A stretch of 21,966 nucleotides of DNA from Gammaproteobacteria bacterium. Its GTDB lineage: Bacteria; Pseudomonadota; Gammaproteobacteria; Arenicellales; Poriferihabitantaceae. The stretch is from positions 1 to 21,966 of the forward strand of contig VXPI01000218.1 in the NCBI GenBank assembly GCA_009839585.1, written 5' to 3'. The translations under genes and the position numbers were made by a program. Below the pieces are notes generated by a model. It was not told the origin of the DNA. It worked only from the letters and a program-made list of their open reading frames with translations, and ran no database searches. Positions 1 through 7,779 of the stretch are shown one piece after another. Within the stretch, counting starts at the first letter, position 1. The number at the start of each line of letters is the position of its first letter.

Positions 1-300
1 CACGAATGCGATTCTTCAATGTCCTTTGCTTAATCATAGATAATCCATAATTACAGACTTGCAAAAATTAACGTATTGTCCGATAAAACAATTATACATA
101 TCAGTCAAGCCCCGCTTTTATTACAATATTTTTACTCATAGATAAAAATTAATAAGCAATGGTCCAATCGAAAGAGGCAGGATCCGGGAGAGACACGTCG
201 GACACGCCGAGATATTTTCCCGACAAATCGAGTACTCACACGGAGTTTTTGAGTATATCAGCCCATCTGTCAAATGGATGAATGGATCCCCAATATGAAA
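1..300. other. AT-rich intergenic stretch, no gene seen
   Basis: No convincing reading frame, RNA gene or repeat is visible here. Positions 1 to about 170 are strikingly AT-rich compared with the dcw genes. From about 180 the base composition shifts towards the GC-rich transposase relic that lies to the right. Short open frames in 236-505 read antisense or out of phase with that relic and are not supported as genes. Confidence 0.5.
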
Positions 301-722
301 TTAGAGACATTCCTGGCCCGTTGCAGGCTGGGATTTCAGCAGTGCGGGAGGCCAGAGTGCTCCGGAATTGCCCGGCAAGCTGGATTCGGGGCGGCGGTGC
401 CGGATGCCCTGCCGGAACGCCGTGGCGGCACAGGGCAGTGACCCGATACCCATCCGTTTGGTGAGCGATCGCTACCGGTGCAGGTGGCGCATGTCCTCTA
501 TGCACTGCGCCCCCTCATGGAATGCCGGCATGAAGGTGTCGAAGACAGTGCCGGTTCGGGCATCATCCCGTCGACCATCCCTGCGAGTCCTAGCCGATCG
601 AGGAGCGTTGCCGGAACCATCAGGCCCGCCCGGGAGGTGAATGGTTGGCTGCCTTGTGCGGTGACATGGGATGGAATCTTCATGAGCCTTGTCGTTTCAG
701 GGGTGGTAGCCTGTTCACCCAT
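301..722 (-). pseudogene. Degraded IS1380-like transposase, N-terminal remnant
   Basis: Read on the minus strand, the first frame (722 to about 553) gives a segment with SRAGLMVPATLLDRLGL followed by a PEP motif. This resembles the N-terminal region of IS1380-family DDE transposases, where a 'G-L-x-hydrophobic ... drlgl ... P-x-P-G-S-x-R-G' pattern is usual. At about 552 the similarity shifts by one frame into FDTFMPAFHEGAQCIEDMRH, which fits the family's 'heGg-clxDxRxL' segment. A TAG stop (472-474) interrupts that frame. It then reads on through LTKRMGIGSLP and HRRPESS to a TAA at 301-303. The relic covers only about 140 residues of a protein normally around 430-450 long, so the catalytic DDE part is missing. 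A possible original start is ATG at 681-683, with AGG just upstream. The family call is from memory of conserved patterns, not a search. The segment is GC-rich between AT-rich flanks, consistent with foreign origin. Confidence 0.5.
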
Positions 723-731
723 CGGGTGAAC
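713..731. repeat. Perfect inverted repeat with 8-bp arms
   Basis: GTTCACCC (713-720), a 3-nt spacer ATC, then GGGTGAAC (724-731). The hairpin sits at the upstream boundary of the GC-rich transposase relic and overlaps the ATG at 720-722 that opens its first frame. It has no T-tract on the plus strand. On the minus strand the bases after it do not form a T-tract either, so it is not a classical terminator. It may be part of the element's end or an operator-like site; the role is unknown. Confidence 0.55.
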
Positions 732-736
732 GCCTC

Positions 737-762
737 AAAAAATGGCATTTGCCGGCAATACC
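737..762 (-). terminator. Possible rho-independent terminator downstream of ftsZ
   Basis: On the minus strand GGTATT (762-757) and AATGCC (749-744) can pair as a 6-bp stem, with one G-T pair, around a 7-nt GC-rich loop. After one A, a run of six T follows (plus-strand A-tract 737-742). It lies about 210 nt beyond the ftsZ stop and could end the dcw transcript. The stem is short and AT-containing, so this is a weak call. Confidence 0.35.
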
Positions 763-867
763 CTGACTTGGCAAGGTTTTCTGTCCTTTTTTTCTCTTTT
801 TCAACATTTTTGTTTTGAGATTAGGGATGGATCGGCATTCAGCACACCATCCTGGCCTTGATCAATA

Positions 868-913
868 CTTATGGGTGGTTCTTTTTAGTGCACGGAGAAA
901 TAGAAACCATAAG
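868..913. repeat. Inverted repeat in the ftsZ 3' region
   Basis: CTTATGG (868-874) is matched by CCATAAG (907-913) across a 32-nt loop. An alternative inner pairing uses GGTT (877-880) with AACC (905-908). It lies 57 nt beyond the ftsZ stop, without a following T-tract, so it may be a 3' UTR structure rather than a terminator. The rest of the stretch between ftsZ and the transposase relic (763-969) shows no gene. Confidence 0.35.
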
Positions 914-969
914 CAAGACTCAATCGTCGCCCGAACCAGAACGGCTTAACCCCAAACTGATTCTTCCCT

Positions 970-2100
970 TTAATCGGCCTGTCTGCGTAACCAGTGAGGC
1001 AGATCATAGTTCTCCGACAAGTCGTATGCTTGGCTGCCGACCATGCGCATTTGCTGAGCCTGGCGAAGCGGCGGAGAATCCTCAATCTCTCTTTGCTCTT
1101 CATCATTTTCGTTTGACGGTTGAACAAGCCCGAGTCCTCGGGGTCCACTGAAAGTAAGGCCAGTAGCTACTACTGTAACACTGATCGCATCTTCCATCTC
1201 GTTATCAATCGACATGCCGATGATCATGTTACAGTCCCGGTGATCATACTCGCGGATGATTTTGCAGATATCCCCGAATTCGTTGATGCTCATATTCGAT
1301 CCACCGGTGATATTGACCAGAATACCTTTTGCACCCTCGATTTCGTCATCTTCCAGAAATGGGCTGGAAATGGCCATCTGGACAGCCTCTTTAGCCCGAT
1401 TTTCACCAGTTGCCGTAGCTGACCCCATAACGGCCATGCCCATGGAACCCATGACGTTTTTTACATCGGCGAAGTCAAGGTTGATCTTGCCAGGCTTGGT
1501 AATCACATCGGAAATGCCTTTTACTGCATCCAGTAAAACCTGATCGGCCATGCTAAAGGCGGTCTGGAAACTCTCATCACCACCCGCAACTTCCGGAATT
1601 TTGTCGTTGGGAATGATGATCAGGGAATCGACATGTTTCTGAAGTTCAGCAATACCTTCCTCTGCAATCGCTTTTCGCCTCTCCCCCTCATAATCAAAGG
1701 GTCGTGTGACTACCGCAACCGAGAGTATTTTCAATTCGCGTGCGACTTCAGCAACAACCGGTGCTGCTCCGGTACCGGTACCGCCACCCATGCCTGCTGC
1801 TATGAATACCATGTCAGCGCCTTGGAGCATACTTGTGATATTGTCGCGCATTTCCAGCGCCGCCTGTCGTCCGACTTCAGGATTTGCACCGGCCCCCAGA
1901 CCACGGGTGATAGTCTCACCCAACTGGAGTTTGGTGATTAGCCCTGATGACGCAGTGCTTAAAGCCTGTGCATCGGTATTGGCAATGATAAAGTCAACAT
2001 CGGTCAGATTGGCCGACAGCATATACTCGACAGCATTGCTGCCACCGCCCCCAACACCGACAACCTTGATCACCGCGCGTTGATTTTCAAGTTCAAACAT
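970..2100 (-). CDS. ftsZ: Cell division GTPase FtsZ
   Basis: Tubulin homologue that polymerises with GTP into the Z ring at midcell and recruits the divisome. The 376 residues match the family length. The N-terminal glycine loop GVGGGGSN (15-22), the tubulin signature GGGTGTG (105-111) and the T7 catalytic loop NLDFADVKNVM (207-217) are all present. A short acidic and polar linker follows the GTPase core and leads into a C-terminal peptide ending LPHWLRRQAD, which docks on FtsA. The usual form is close to D-I-P-x-F-L-R-R-Q-A-D, so the His-Trp pair is a small deviation. The ATG at 2098-2100 has a GGAG ribosome site 8 nt upstream. It is the last gene of the cluster, 60 nt after ftsA. Confidence 0.98.
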   Translation of the reverse strand: MFELENQRAVIKVVGVGGGGSNAVEYMLSANLTDVDFIIANTDAQALSTASSGLITKLQLGETITRGLGAGANPEVGRQAALEMRDNITSMLQGADMVFIAAGMGGGTGTGAAPVVAEVARELKILSVAVVTRPFDYEGERRKAIAEEGIAELQKHVDSLIIIPNDKIPEVAGGDESFQTAFSMADQVLLDAVKGISDVITKPGKINLDFADVKNVMGSMGMAVMGSATATGENRAKEAVQMAISSPFLEDDEIEGAKGILVNITGGSNMSINEFGDICKIIREYDHRDCNMIIGMSIDNEMEDAISVTVVATGLTFSGPRGLGLVQPSNENDEEQREIEDSPPLRQAQQMRMVGSQAYDLSENYDLPHWLRRQAD

Positions 2101-2160
2101 AAGTATTTCTCCGTATAAAAATTTGTTGGTTGTAATAAAGGATCGTTTTTCGTTTTTTGT

Positions 2161-3399
2161 TTATGCAAAAATGCTCTTTACCCACCCTGTGATGGATTTG
2201 CCTATTTTTTCTTCGGTTGAATATTCTTCGAGAACCAGACTCTTTCGGTTTTGCCGGGCATAACCGTACTTGATTAGCCCTATGCCTGTTGAAAAGATCG
2301 GATTTCTGATCGACTGCTCCAGATTGCCCTGATAGTCCGGCATGCCCCGGCGAACCGGCAGGTGAAAAATCTCCTCAGCCAATTCAACGATTCCATCCAT
2401 ACCTGATGTACCGCCGGTAAGTATGATTCCAGAACCGATCAGGTTGAGAAATCCGCTACGGTCCAGTTCGGCCTGAATCATCATCAACAGCTCATCAATC
2501 CTTGGCTCAATGACTTCAGCCAATGCCCAGCGCTTCAGCTTTCTCGGCGGACGCCCGCCAATACTGGCAATTTCGATTTCCTGATCCTTGTCAACCAGCT
2601 GAATCAAGGCATTTCCGAAACGTTTCTTGATTTCTTCTGCGACGGTCTTGGGCGTATTGAATGCCATCGCTATGTCATTGGTAACATGATCACCGGCGAC
2701 AGGAATAACCGCGGTATGCTTGATAAAGCCATCGTGATAAACCGCGATGTCGGTGGTTCCCCCGCCAATATCAACCATGCACACGCCAAGGTCCTTCTCG
2801 TCATGACTCAACACCGTTTCGGAGGATGCAATTTGCTCGAGCACCAGCGCATTTGCTTCAAGACCGCAACGGCGGATACACTTCATGATGTTCTGGGCCG
2901 CACTTGTAGCTCCGGTAATCACGTGTACGCCAACCTCCATCCTGACCCCGGACATGCCTATTGGATCCTGGATACCCTGTTGACCATCAATCGTGAAATC
3001 CTGTGGCAGAACATGCAAAATACTGTGGTCGCTTGGTACCGACATCGCTCGAGCCGCTTCAAGGACACGGCGGACATCGAACTCGTCTACCTCGCCATTC
3101 TTGATTGGCGCTACCCCGAGTGAGTTAATGCTGTGAATATGAGCACCGGCAATCCCGACATAGACAGAACTGATATCATAATTCGCCATCAGACTGGCCT
3201 CTTCGACCGCCCTCTGTATCGATTGGACTGTCGATTCAATATCAGAAATTACACCCTTTTTCATGCCCTTGGCACGGTGCTGTCCCAGGCCAATGATCTT
3301 CATCTCACCAAGCGCATTGAACTCGGCCACGATCGCAAGCACCTTCGTGGTGCCGATATCAAGGCCGACAAGTACAGGGTCTGGTAGTTTTTTCGGCAT
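2161..3399 (-). CDS. ftsA: Cell division protein FtsA
   Basis: Actin-like ATPase that tethers FtsZ filaments to the inner membrane and passes signals to FtsW/FtsI. The phosphate-1 motif GLDIGTTKV (12-20), an FtsA-specific 1C subdomain (about 86-165) and the phosphate-2 motif DIGGGTTDIAV (210-220) are visible. The final residues, around GKSITGWVKSIFA, form the amphipathic membrane-targeting helix. At 412 residues it is of normal length. The ATG at 3397-3399 comes 31 nt after ftsQ, with AGGA about 14 nt upstream as a somewhat distant ribosome site. It sits between ftsQ and ftsZ as in most proteobacteria. Confidence 0.97.
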   Translation of the reverse strand: MPKKLPDPVLVGLDIGTTKVLAIVAEFNALGEMKIIGLGQHRAKGMKKGVISDIESTVQSIQRAVEEASLMANYDISSVYVGIAGAHIHSINSLGVAPIKNGEVDEFDVRRVLEAARAMSVPSDHSILHVLPQDFTIDGQQGIQDPIGMSGVRMEVGVHVITGATSAAQNIMKCIRRCGLEANALVLEQIASSETVLSHDEKDLGVCMVDIGGGTTDIAVYHDGFIKHTAVIPVAGDHVTNDIAMAFNTPKTVAEEIKKRFGNALIQLVDKDQEIEIASIGGRPPRKLKRWALAEVIEPRIDELLMMIQAELDRSGFLNLIGSGIILTGGTSGMDGIVELAEEIFHLPVRRGMPDYQGNLEQSIRNPIFSTGIGLIKYGYARQNRKSLVLEEYSTEEKIGKSITGWVKSIFA

Positions 3400-3430
3400 G
3401 GTCGATCAACAATTCCTGTGCATTGCCCGG

Positions 3431-4390
3431 TTACCCAGACTCCCGCATTGCCAGAGTATTTCCCTCTTCGTCTTTCCATCGAACTGCAAAGCCGTTGGTA
3501 TAACGAAGGTCAATTGACTCGATCTGTTCAAACTGGTCGATCAACCCTCGATCAAGACTGGCCACGAACCTTGAAATGCGTTCTACTGCATTTTGCGCAT
3601 TGACCACCATGCGGGTGGTCGGGGGTTTGATTCCCTCGGAGGATTCAGGCACGCTTCCGGATTGTGTTCTGGCTCTGGACAAAACGCTGGGAGACAACTC
3701 AAGATGCCATACGTGCACATCGTCGGCGGTCAGTGAAATGAGGGTCAGGCCCCATGCAGCGAACCTCTCCGACCAGTCAAGATAGGACTCGAATAACTTC
3801 GATTCCTCTCCCGGAGCTCCGGAAAGGGCAGGCAGATGCGCTATTTCATGCGCTTCGATAAACGGTGGAATATCGAGCACCTCTCCGGTGTAATTAATCC
3901 ATTTCCGATCATTCCAGCGCACCACCGGATTGATCGGGTCGACTGCGATAACCAGCGTTGAAGGCCATTGGCGATGCACCGAAACGGAGGATATCCAGGG
4001 CATTTTCGTGACCTGATCCTTCAGCTTCCCAAGATTGGCAGAGAAGAAGTTGCCATCGAGCTCGGACAAAGCGGATTCGCGGATTCGCTCGGCACCCCGG
4101 CTCTCGAATCCATCCCTGATGGTGATCTGGGTAAACAGGAACCTGTCCTGAATTAATCGTTGATCGATGGCATAAATAAGTCCCAACGGCACGATCATGG
4201 TAACAAGAAAAAGCACGGGTTTGACCCAGGGTCGAATGGGTTTCGACACGGGAGCAATACCCGGACCCCGGTATACCCGGTCTGCGAACAGACCCGGTTC
4301 TTCGGGATTAATGCCCATCATCGGCTCTACCCGTTTTGAGCGACTTCCCGGTTCGATAGACAAACGGCTGTACTGTTGATCATCATTCAT
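3431..4390 (-). CDS. ftsQ: Cell division protein FtsQ
   Basis: Bitopic inner-membrane protein that links cytoplasmic and periplasmic divisome parts by binding FtsB/FtsL. The 319 residues show a cytoplasmic N-terminal tail of about 55 residues, longer than in E. coli. One membrane helix (about 57-75, LFLVTMIVPLGLIYAI) follows. Then comes a POTRA domain (about 83-155), with the typical W-I-S-S-V-x-V-x-R-x-W-P-S-T-L segment, and a beta-rich C-terminal domain. The start codon overlaps the murB stop by 4 nt (ATGA), which suggests translational coupling. In many relatives ddl lies between murB and ftsQ; here the two genes are directly joined. Confidence 0.95.
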   Translation of the reverse strand: MNDDQQYSRLSIEPGSRSKRVEPMMGINPEEPGLFADRVYRGPGIAPVSKPIRPWVKPVLFLVTMIVPLGLIYAIDQRLIQDRFLFTQITIRDGFESRGAERIRESALSELDGNFFSANLGKLKDQVTKMPWISSVSVHRQWPSTLVIAVDPINPVVRWNDRKWINYTGEVLDIPPFIEAHEIAHLPALSGAPGEESKLFESYLDWSERFAAWGLTLISLTADDVHVWHLELSPSVLSRARTQSGSVPESSEGIKPPTTRMVVNAQNAVERISRFVASLDRGLIDQFEQIESIDLRYTNGFAVRWKDEEGNTLAMRESG

Positions 4391-5310
4391 TGGCCGTCTC
4401 CAATAATCCGCACTTCCGGCACCAGACGAACACCGGCATTCTGTTCGACTATGTCCTGTACATAAAGAATCAGTTCTTCAATCTGTCGGGAAGTCGCTTT
4501 CCGATCACGGTTGACGATAAAATTTGCATGCACATCGGAAACCACTGCGTTACCGATCGCGTAACCCTTCAGTCCACACTTTTCAATCAGTCGGGCGGCA
4601 TGGTCCCTTTCCGGATTTCGAAATACCGAGCCGGCATTTGCGGTTTGCACCGGTTGAGAGGCATTGCGCCGCTTGCGTTGATCACGAATAATCTGCTGAC
4701 CGTCATATTCATCGGGTGCCATTTCAAGCACCAGTGTTGCGGCAAGAATGCAGCAATCCCCAGGAAGTTCTACCTGACGATAGCCATGCGAGACGGCTTC
4801 CTTTTCATGAATCGTGCACTCACCACTTCGATCAACGCACTCGATCGATTCCACACAATGCCATGTCTCATCACCGAACGCACCGGCATTCATGGCCAAT
4901 GCGCCTCCGAACGATCCGGGAACACTTGCTAAAAACTCGGCTCCCTTCAGCTTGTTCGAAGCTGCAGCCTTTGCCACATTGGCACTGGAAGCACCGGATT
5001 CGGCATACAATCGGCAATCGTCCAGAACCACGATTTTCTTGAGTCCAGACGAGACCTGAATCACCATGCCCCGGATGCCGCCATCACGCACCAGCAAGTT
5101 ACTTCCGAGTCCGATCCATACGACCGGCATGGTTTTTGGCAACGCCTTAAGCAGCTGCACCAAATCCTGTTTGTCATGGGGAAAATACATGTAATCCGCA
5201 GCACCACCGGTTCTCCAGCTGGTATGCCTTGACATTGGCTCGTCAAGCCGTAATTCCCCAGACAGATATTCGGGGGGACTAAATTCCCTGTAAGCGACAG
5301 ACTCAGACAC
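4387..5310 (-). CDS. murB: UDP-N-acetylenolpyruvoylglucosamine reductase MurB
   Basis: FAD-dependent enzyme that reduces UDP-GlcNAc-enolpyruvate to UDP-MurNAc with NADPH in the cytoplasm. FAD-binding segments include IGLGSNLLVRDGG (67-79) and SVPGSFGGALAMNAGAFG (129-146). The catalytic serine is Ser228 in AGSVFRNPE, and the C-terminal glutamate Glu299 lies in LVPEVRIIG. The 307-residue length matches the shorter type II MurB rather than the 342-residue E. coli type I enzyme. The start is GTG at 5308-5310, overlapping the 3' end of murC by 8 nt; its stop overlaps the ftsQ start. Placing murB inside the dcw cluster, after murC, differs from E. coli, where murB is elsewhere. Confidence 0.96.
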   Translation of the reverse strand: MSESVAYREFSPPEYLSGELRLDEPMSRHTSWRTGGAADYMYFPHDKQDLVQLLKALPKTMPVVWIGLGSNLLVRDGGIRGMVIQVSSGLKKIVVLDDCRLYAESGASSANVAKAAASNKLKGAEFLASVPGSFGGALAMNAGAFGDETWHCVESIECVDRSGECTIHEKEAVSHGYRQVELPGDCCILAATLVLEMAPDEYDGQQIIRDQRKRRNASQPVQTANAGSVFRNPERDHAARLIEKCGLKGYAIGNAVVSDVHANFIVNRDRKATSRQIEELILYVQDIVEQNAGVRLVPEVRIIGDGQ

Positions 5311-6718
5311 AGGCCTTCTCCAGATTGCGGTTCTTCATGGCCTGCCCGGCTACCAGCTCGGCGGTAAACTGACTGATGTTGCCCGCACCCATAGTGATTA
5401 CGACATCATCCTGCCGGGTTATTTTCGGGAGAATATTTTTGAGGTCATCGAATGTTTCGGCAAATTCCGGGGTTCCTTCCTCCTTTCGGATGGCATCAGA
5501 CAACGCCCTGCCGTCAAAGTCCGGAATTGGTTCCTCGCCGGCCGCATAGACTTCGGTAATCACCAAAGCAGGCACGGATGACAAAATCTGCACAAACTCA
5601 TCAAACAGATCCCTGGTCCGGCTATAGCGATGGGGCTGGAATACCACAACAATGCGCCGCTGTGGCCAGCAATCCCGGGCGGCCTGCAAGGTCACTTCAA
5701 TCTCACTCGGGTGGTGGGCATAGTCATCGATCAACTCGACGGTATGGCCGGAAAACTGAATCTTCCCCAGCACCTCAAACCGTCGCGATATGCCCTCGAA
5801 TTCTGATAGTGCTGAACGAATCACATCCAGCGATACATCAAGATTGAACCCGGTCGCAATAACCGCCAGCGCATTCAGCACGTTATGACGTCCGGGCAAA
5901 GCCAGCTTGAACTCGCCGACCGGCTGGTCGCCATGAAATACCTCAAAGGTGCTCTCGCGACCGGTTTGTGAAAACTGACTGGCCCTGAAATCCGCATCAT
6001 CCGAAAAACCATAGGTCACAAAGGAGCGATTCAGGCGATGCAGAATACGCCGCGCACCCGGATCATCAATACACAGGATCGCCAATCCGTAAAACGGGAG
6101 GTTGTGCAGAAAATCCACATAGGTCTGTTCAAGGTTTTCAACCTTGCCCTCGTAGGTTTCCATATGATCCTGATCAATATTGGTAACCACGGCAATCAGT
6201 GGCTGCAGGTGTAAAAATGATGCATCACTCTCATCCGCCTCGGCCACCAGGAACTCACCAGCCCCCAAACGACTATTGGTATTGGTGCTATTGATAATAC
6301 CGCCGACAATGAAGGTTGGATCGGTTCCGGCATTAATCAGCAGAGTGGATACCAAAGAGGTAGTCGTGGTCTTGCCATGTGTGCCGGTAATGGCGATACC
6401 TTTTTTGAAGCGCATCACTTCACCGAGCATTTCCGCTCTGGACACAACCGGTATTTTTCGCATACGGGCTGCTTCCAGTTCTGGGTTGTCGTAACCAATT
6501 GCGGCGGAATACACCACGACATCCGCATTGCCCAGATTATCGGAATGGTGTTGGTGATGCAGTTCAGCCCCGGCCTCAGCCAATCGCTGCGTAGTACCTG
6601 AGCGAGAGACATCCGAACCTGACACGCGGTATCCCAGATCCAGCAACACTTCGGCGATACCACTCATGCCGACCCCGCCGATTCCCACAAAATGGATGTG
6701 CTCTACGAACTCGCGCAT
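5303..6718 (-). CDS. murC: UDP-N-acetylmuramate--L-alanine ligase MurC
   Basis: First Mur ligase: adds L-alanine to UDP-MurNAc using ATP in the cytoplasm. The 471 residues begin with a nucleotide-sugar-binding Rossmann segment (HFVGIGGVGMSGIAEVLL, about 9-26). The Mur-ligase P-loop GTHGKTTTT (112-120) follows, with the central-domain segments TNIDQDHME and DDYAHHPSE that are usual for MurC. The ATG at 6716-6718 lies within the 3' end of murG (16-nt overlap), and its own 3' end overlaps murB by 8 nt. All of this fits tight co-translation of the precursor pathway. Confidence 0.97.
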   Translation of the reverse strand: MREFVEHIHFVGIGGVGMSGIAEVLLDLGYRVSGSDVSRSGTTQRLAEAGAELHHQHHSDNLGNADVVVYSAAIGYDNPELEAARMRKIPVVSRAEMLGEVMRFKKGIAITGTHGKTTTTSLVSTLLINAGTDPTFIVGGIINSTNTNSRLGAGEFLVAEADESDASFLHLQPLIAVVTNIDQDHMETYEGKVENLEQTYVDFLHNLPFYGLAILCIDDPGARRILHRLNRSFVTYGFSDDADFRASQFSQTGRESTFEVFHGDQPVGEFKLALPGRHNVLNALAVIATGFNLDVSLDVIRSALSEFEGISRRFEVLGKIQFSGHTVELIDDYAHHPSEIEVTLQAARDCWPQRRIVVVFQPHRYSRTRDLFDEFVQILSSVPALVITEVYAAGEEPIPDFDGRALSDAIRKEEGTPEFAETFDDLKNILPKITRQDDVVITMGAGNISQFTAELVAGQAMKNRNLEKACV

Positions 6719-7779
6719 GCGACCTCCATGCAGGTTTTTGCGACCGATCGGGAAGCCTCGGGCTTGCCTAGCGCACGTGCCGCACTGGCGATTTCAATCA
6801 ACTCATCGGGATTTTCCAGAAGGCGTTTCAGGTCAGTGAGCCAATCTCCCTTGTGCCACTCCTGTTCCCGAAACACCAGACCGGCCTGATTCCTGACCAG
6901 GAATTCGGCATTGACCGCTTGATGGTCGTCTACGGCATACGGATACGGTACCAGAATTGCCGCCACCCCGGCACAACAGATTTCAGCGATGGTCATGGCG
7001 CCAGCCCGACAGATGACGATATGACTCCAGGCATAGGCATCTGCCATGTCATCGATGAACGGGGCGACCCGGCACTCAATACCCAGGCGCTCGTACTCAG
7101 CGGTGATTCGGGCAGCATCCTGCTGACCGCACTGATGCCATACCTGCAGGCTATCGAGTCCCAACCTGCCCAATAATTCCGGCAAATCAGTATTAAACAC
7201 GACCGCCCCCTGACTACCTCCAATCACCAGAATGCGGCTCAAGGATGAAATACCGGACAAGCGCTCTGCTGGCTTGGGAATTTCGGAAATACTGCTACGA
7301 ACCGGATTACCGGTCCATACCGATTGATCAATACCTTGTGGAGAAGGAAACCCGGACATCACCACTTTCGCAACTCTTGCCAGAAACTTGTTGGTCCACC
7401 CTGCGACTGAATTTTGTTCATGCAGAAGTAACGGCAATCCCATAACTACCCCCATCAACCCACCAGGGCCGGATACAAACCCGCCCATACCAATGATCGC
7501 ATCTGGCTTTCTTTTCCGGATAATCCTGAAGACCTGCAACATGGCCCTTGCCATCATGAATGGAAGTTTCAACAGGCCAATCACGCCGCGCCCCCGCAAG
7601 CCCTGGATTGAAACAGTGTCGTAAGCGATGCCGGCCAACGGAACAAGACGCGACTCCAGACCCCCGGCACTTCCAACCCAGGAGAGTTCAACCTGTTGCC
7701 CTGCCAACTCTTCCGCAACAGCCAGGGCAGGCATAACATGCCCACCGGTCCCACCCGCCAAAATCATCATGCGTGTCAT
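6703..7779 (-). CDS. murG: Lipid II synthase MurG (GlcNAc transferase)
   Basis: Peripheral inner-membrane glycosyltransferase (GT28) that moves GlcNAc from UDP-GlcNAc to lipid I, giving lipid II. The 358 residues start with the glycine-rich loop GGTGGHVMPALAVA (9-22). The second glycine-rich segment GGSQGA is present. A C-terminal donor-site region has ICRAGAMTIAEICCAG and the PYPYAVDDHQ motif that contacts uracil and ribose. The ATG at 7777-7779 overlaps the ftsW stop by 4 nt. A second in-frame ATG is three codons later, but the first keeps the overlap pattern seen through the cluster. Confidence 0.97.
   Translation of the reverse strand: MTRMMILAGGTGGHVMPALAVAEELAGQQVELSWVGSAGGLESRLVPLAGIAYDTVSIQGLRGRGVIGLLKLPFMMARAMLQVFRIIRKRKPDAIIGMGGFVSGPGGLMGVVMGLPLLLHEQNSVAGWTNKFLARVAKVVMSGFPSPQGIDQSVWTGNPVRSSISEIPKPAERLSGISSLSRILVIGGSQGAVVFNTDLPELLGRLGLDSLQVWHQCGQQDAARITAEYERLGIECRVAPFIDDMADAYAWSHIVICRAGAMTIAEICCAGVAAILVPYPYAVDDHQAVNAEFLVRNQAGLVFREQEWHKGDWLTDLKRLLENPDELIEIASAARALGKPEASRSVAKTCMEVACASS

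Noticed and set aside
236..505. 89-codon minus-strand open frame in the GC-rich patch
   Set aside because: It runs in a different frame from the collinear transposase-like segments and shows no recognisable family pattern. GC-rich relic DNA often gives such open frames.
368..729. Plus-strand open frames over the transposase relic
   Set aside because: Their residue composition is rich in Arg, Pro and Ser, as expected for antisense readings of GC-rich DNA, and the minus strand gives family-like blocks instead.
742..816. Plus-strand terminator (inverted repeat around 749-778 followed by T-rich DNA)
   Set aside because: TTGCC/GGCAA arms are only 5 bp with a long loop, and no plus-strand gene precedes it. 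The T-rich stretch is probably just AT-rich spacer.
1706..2083. 125-codon plus-strand frame inside ftsZ
   Set aside because: Antisense to the strongly conserved FtsZ N-terminal region; low-complexity Pro/Ser/Ala content is a shadow of the glycine-rich loops.
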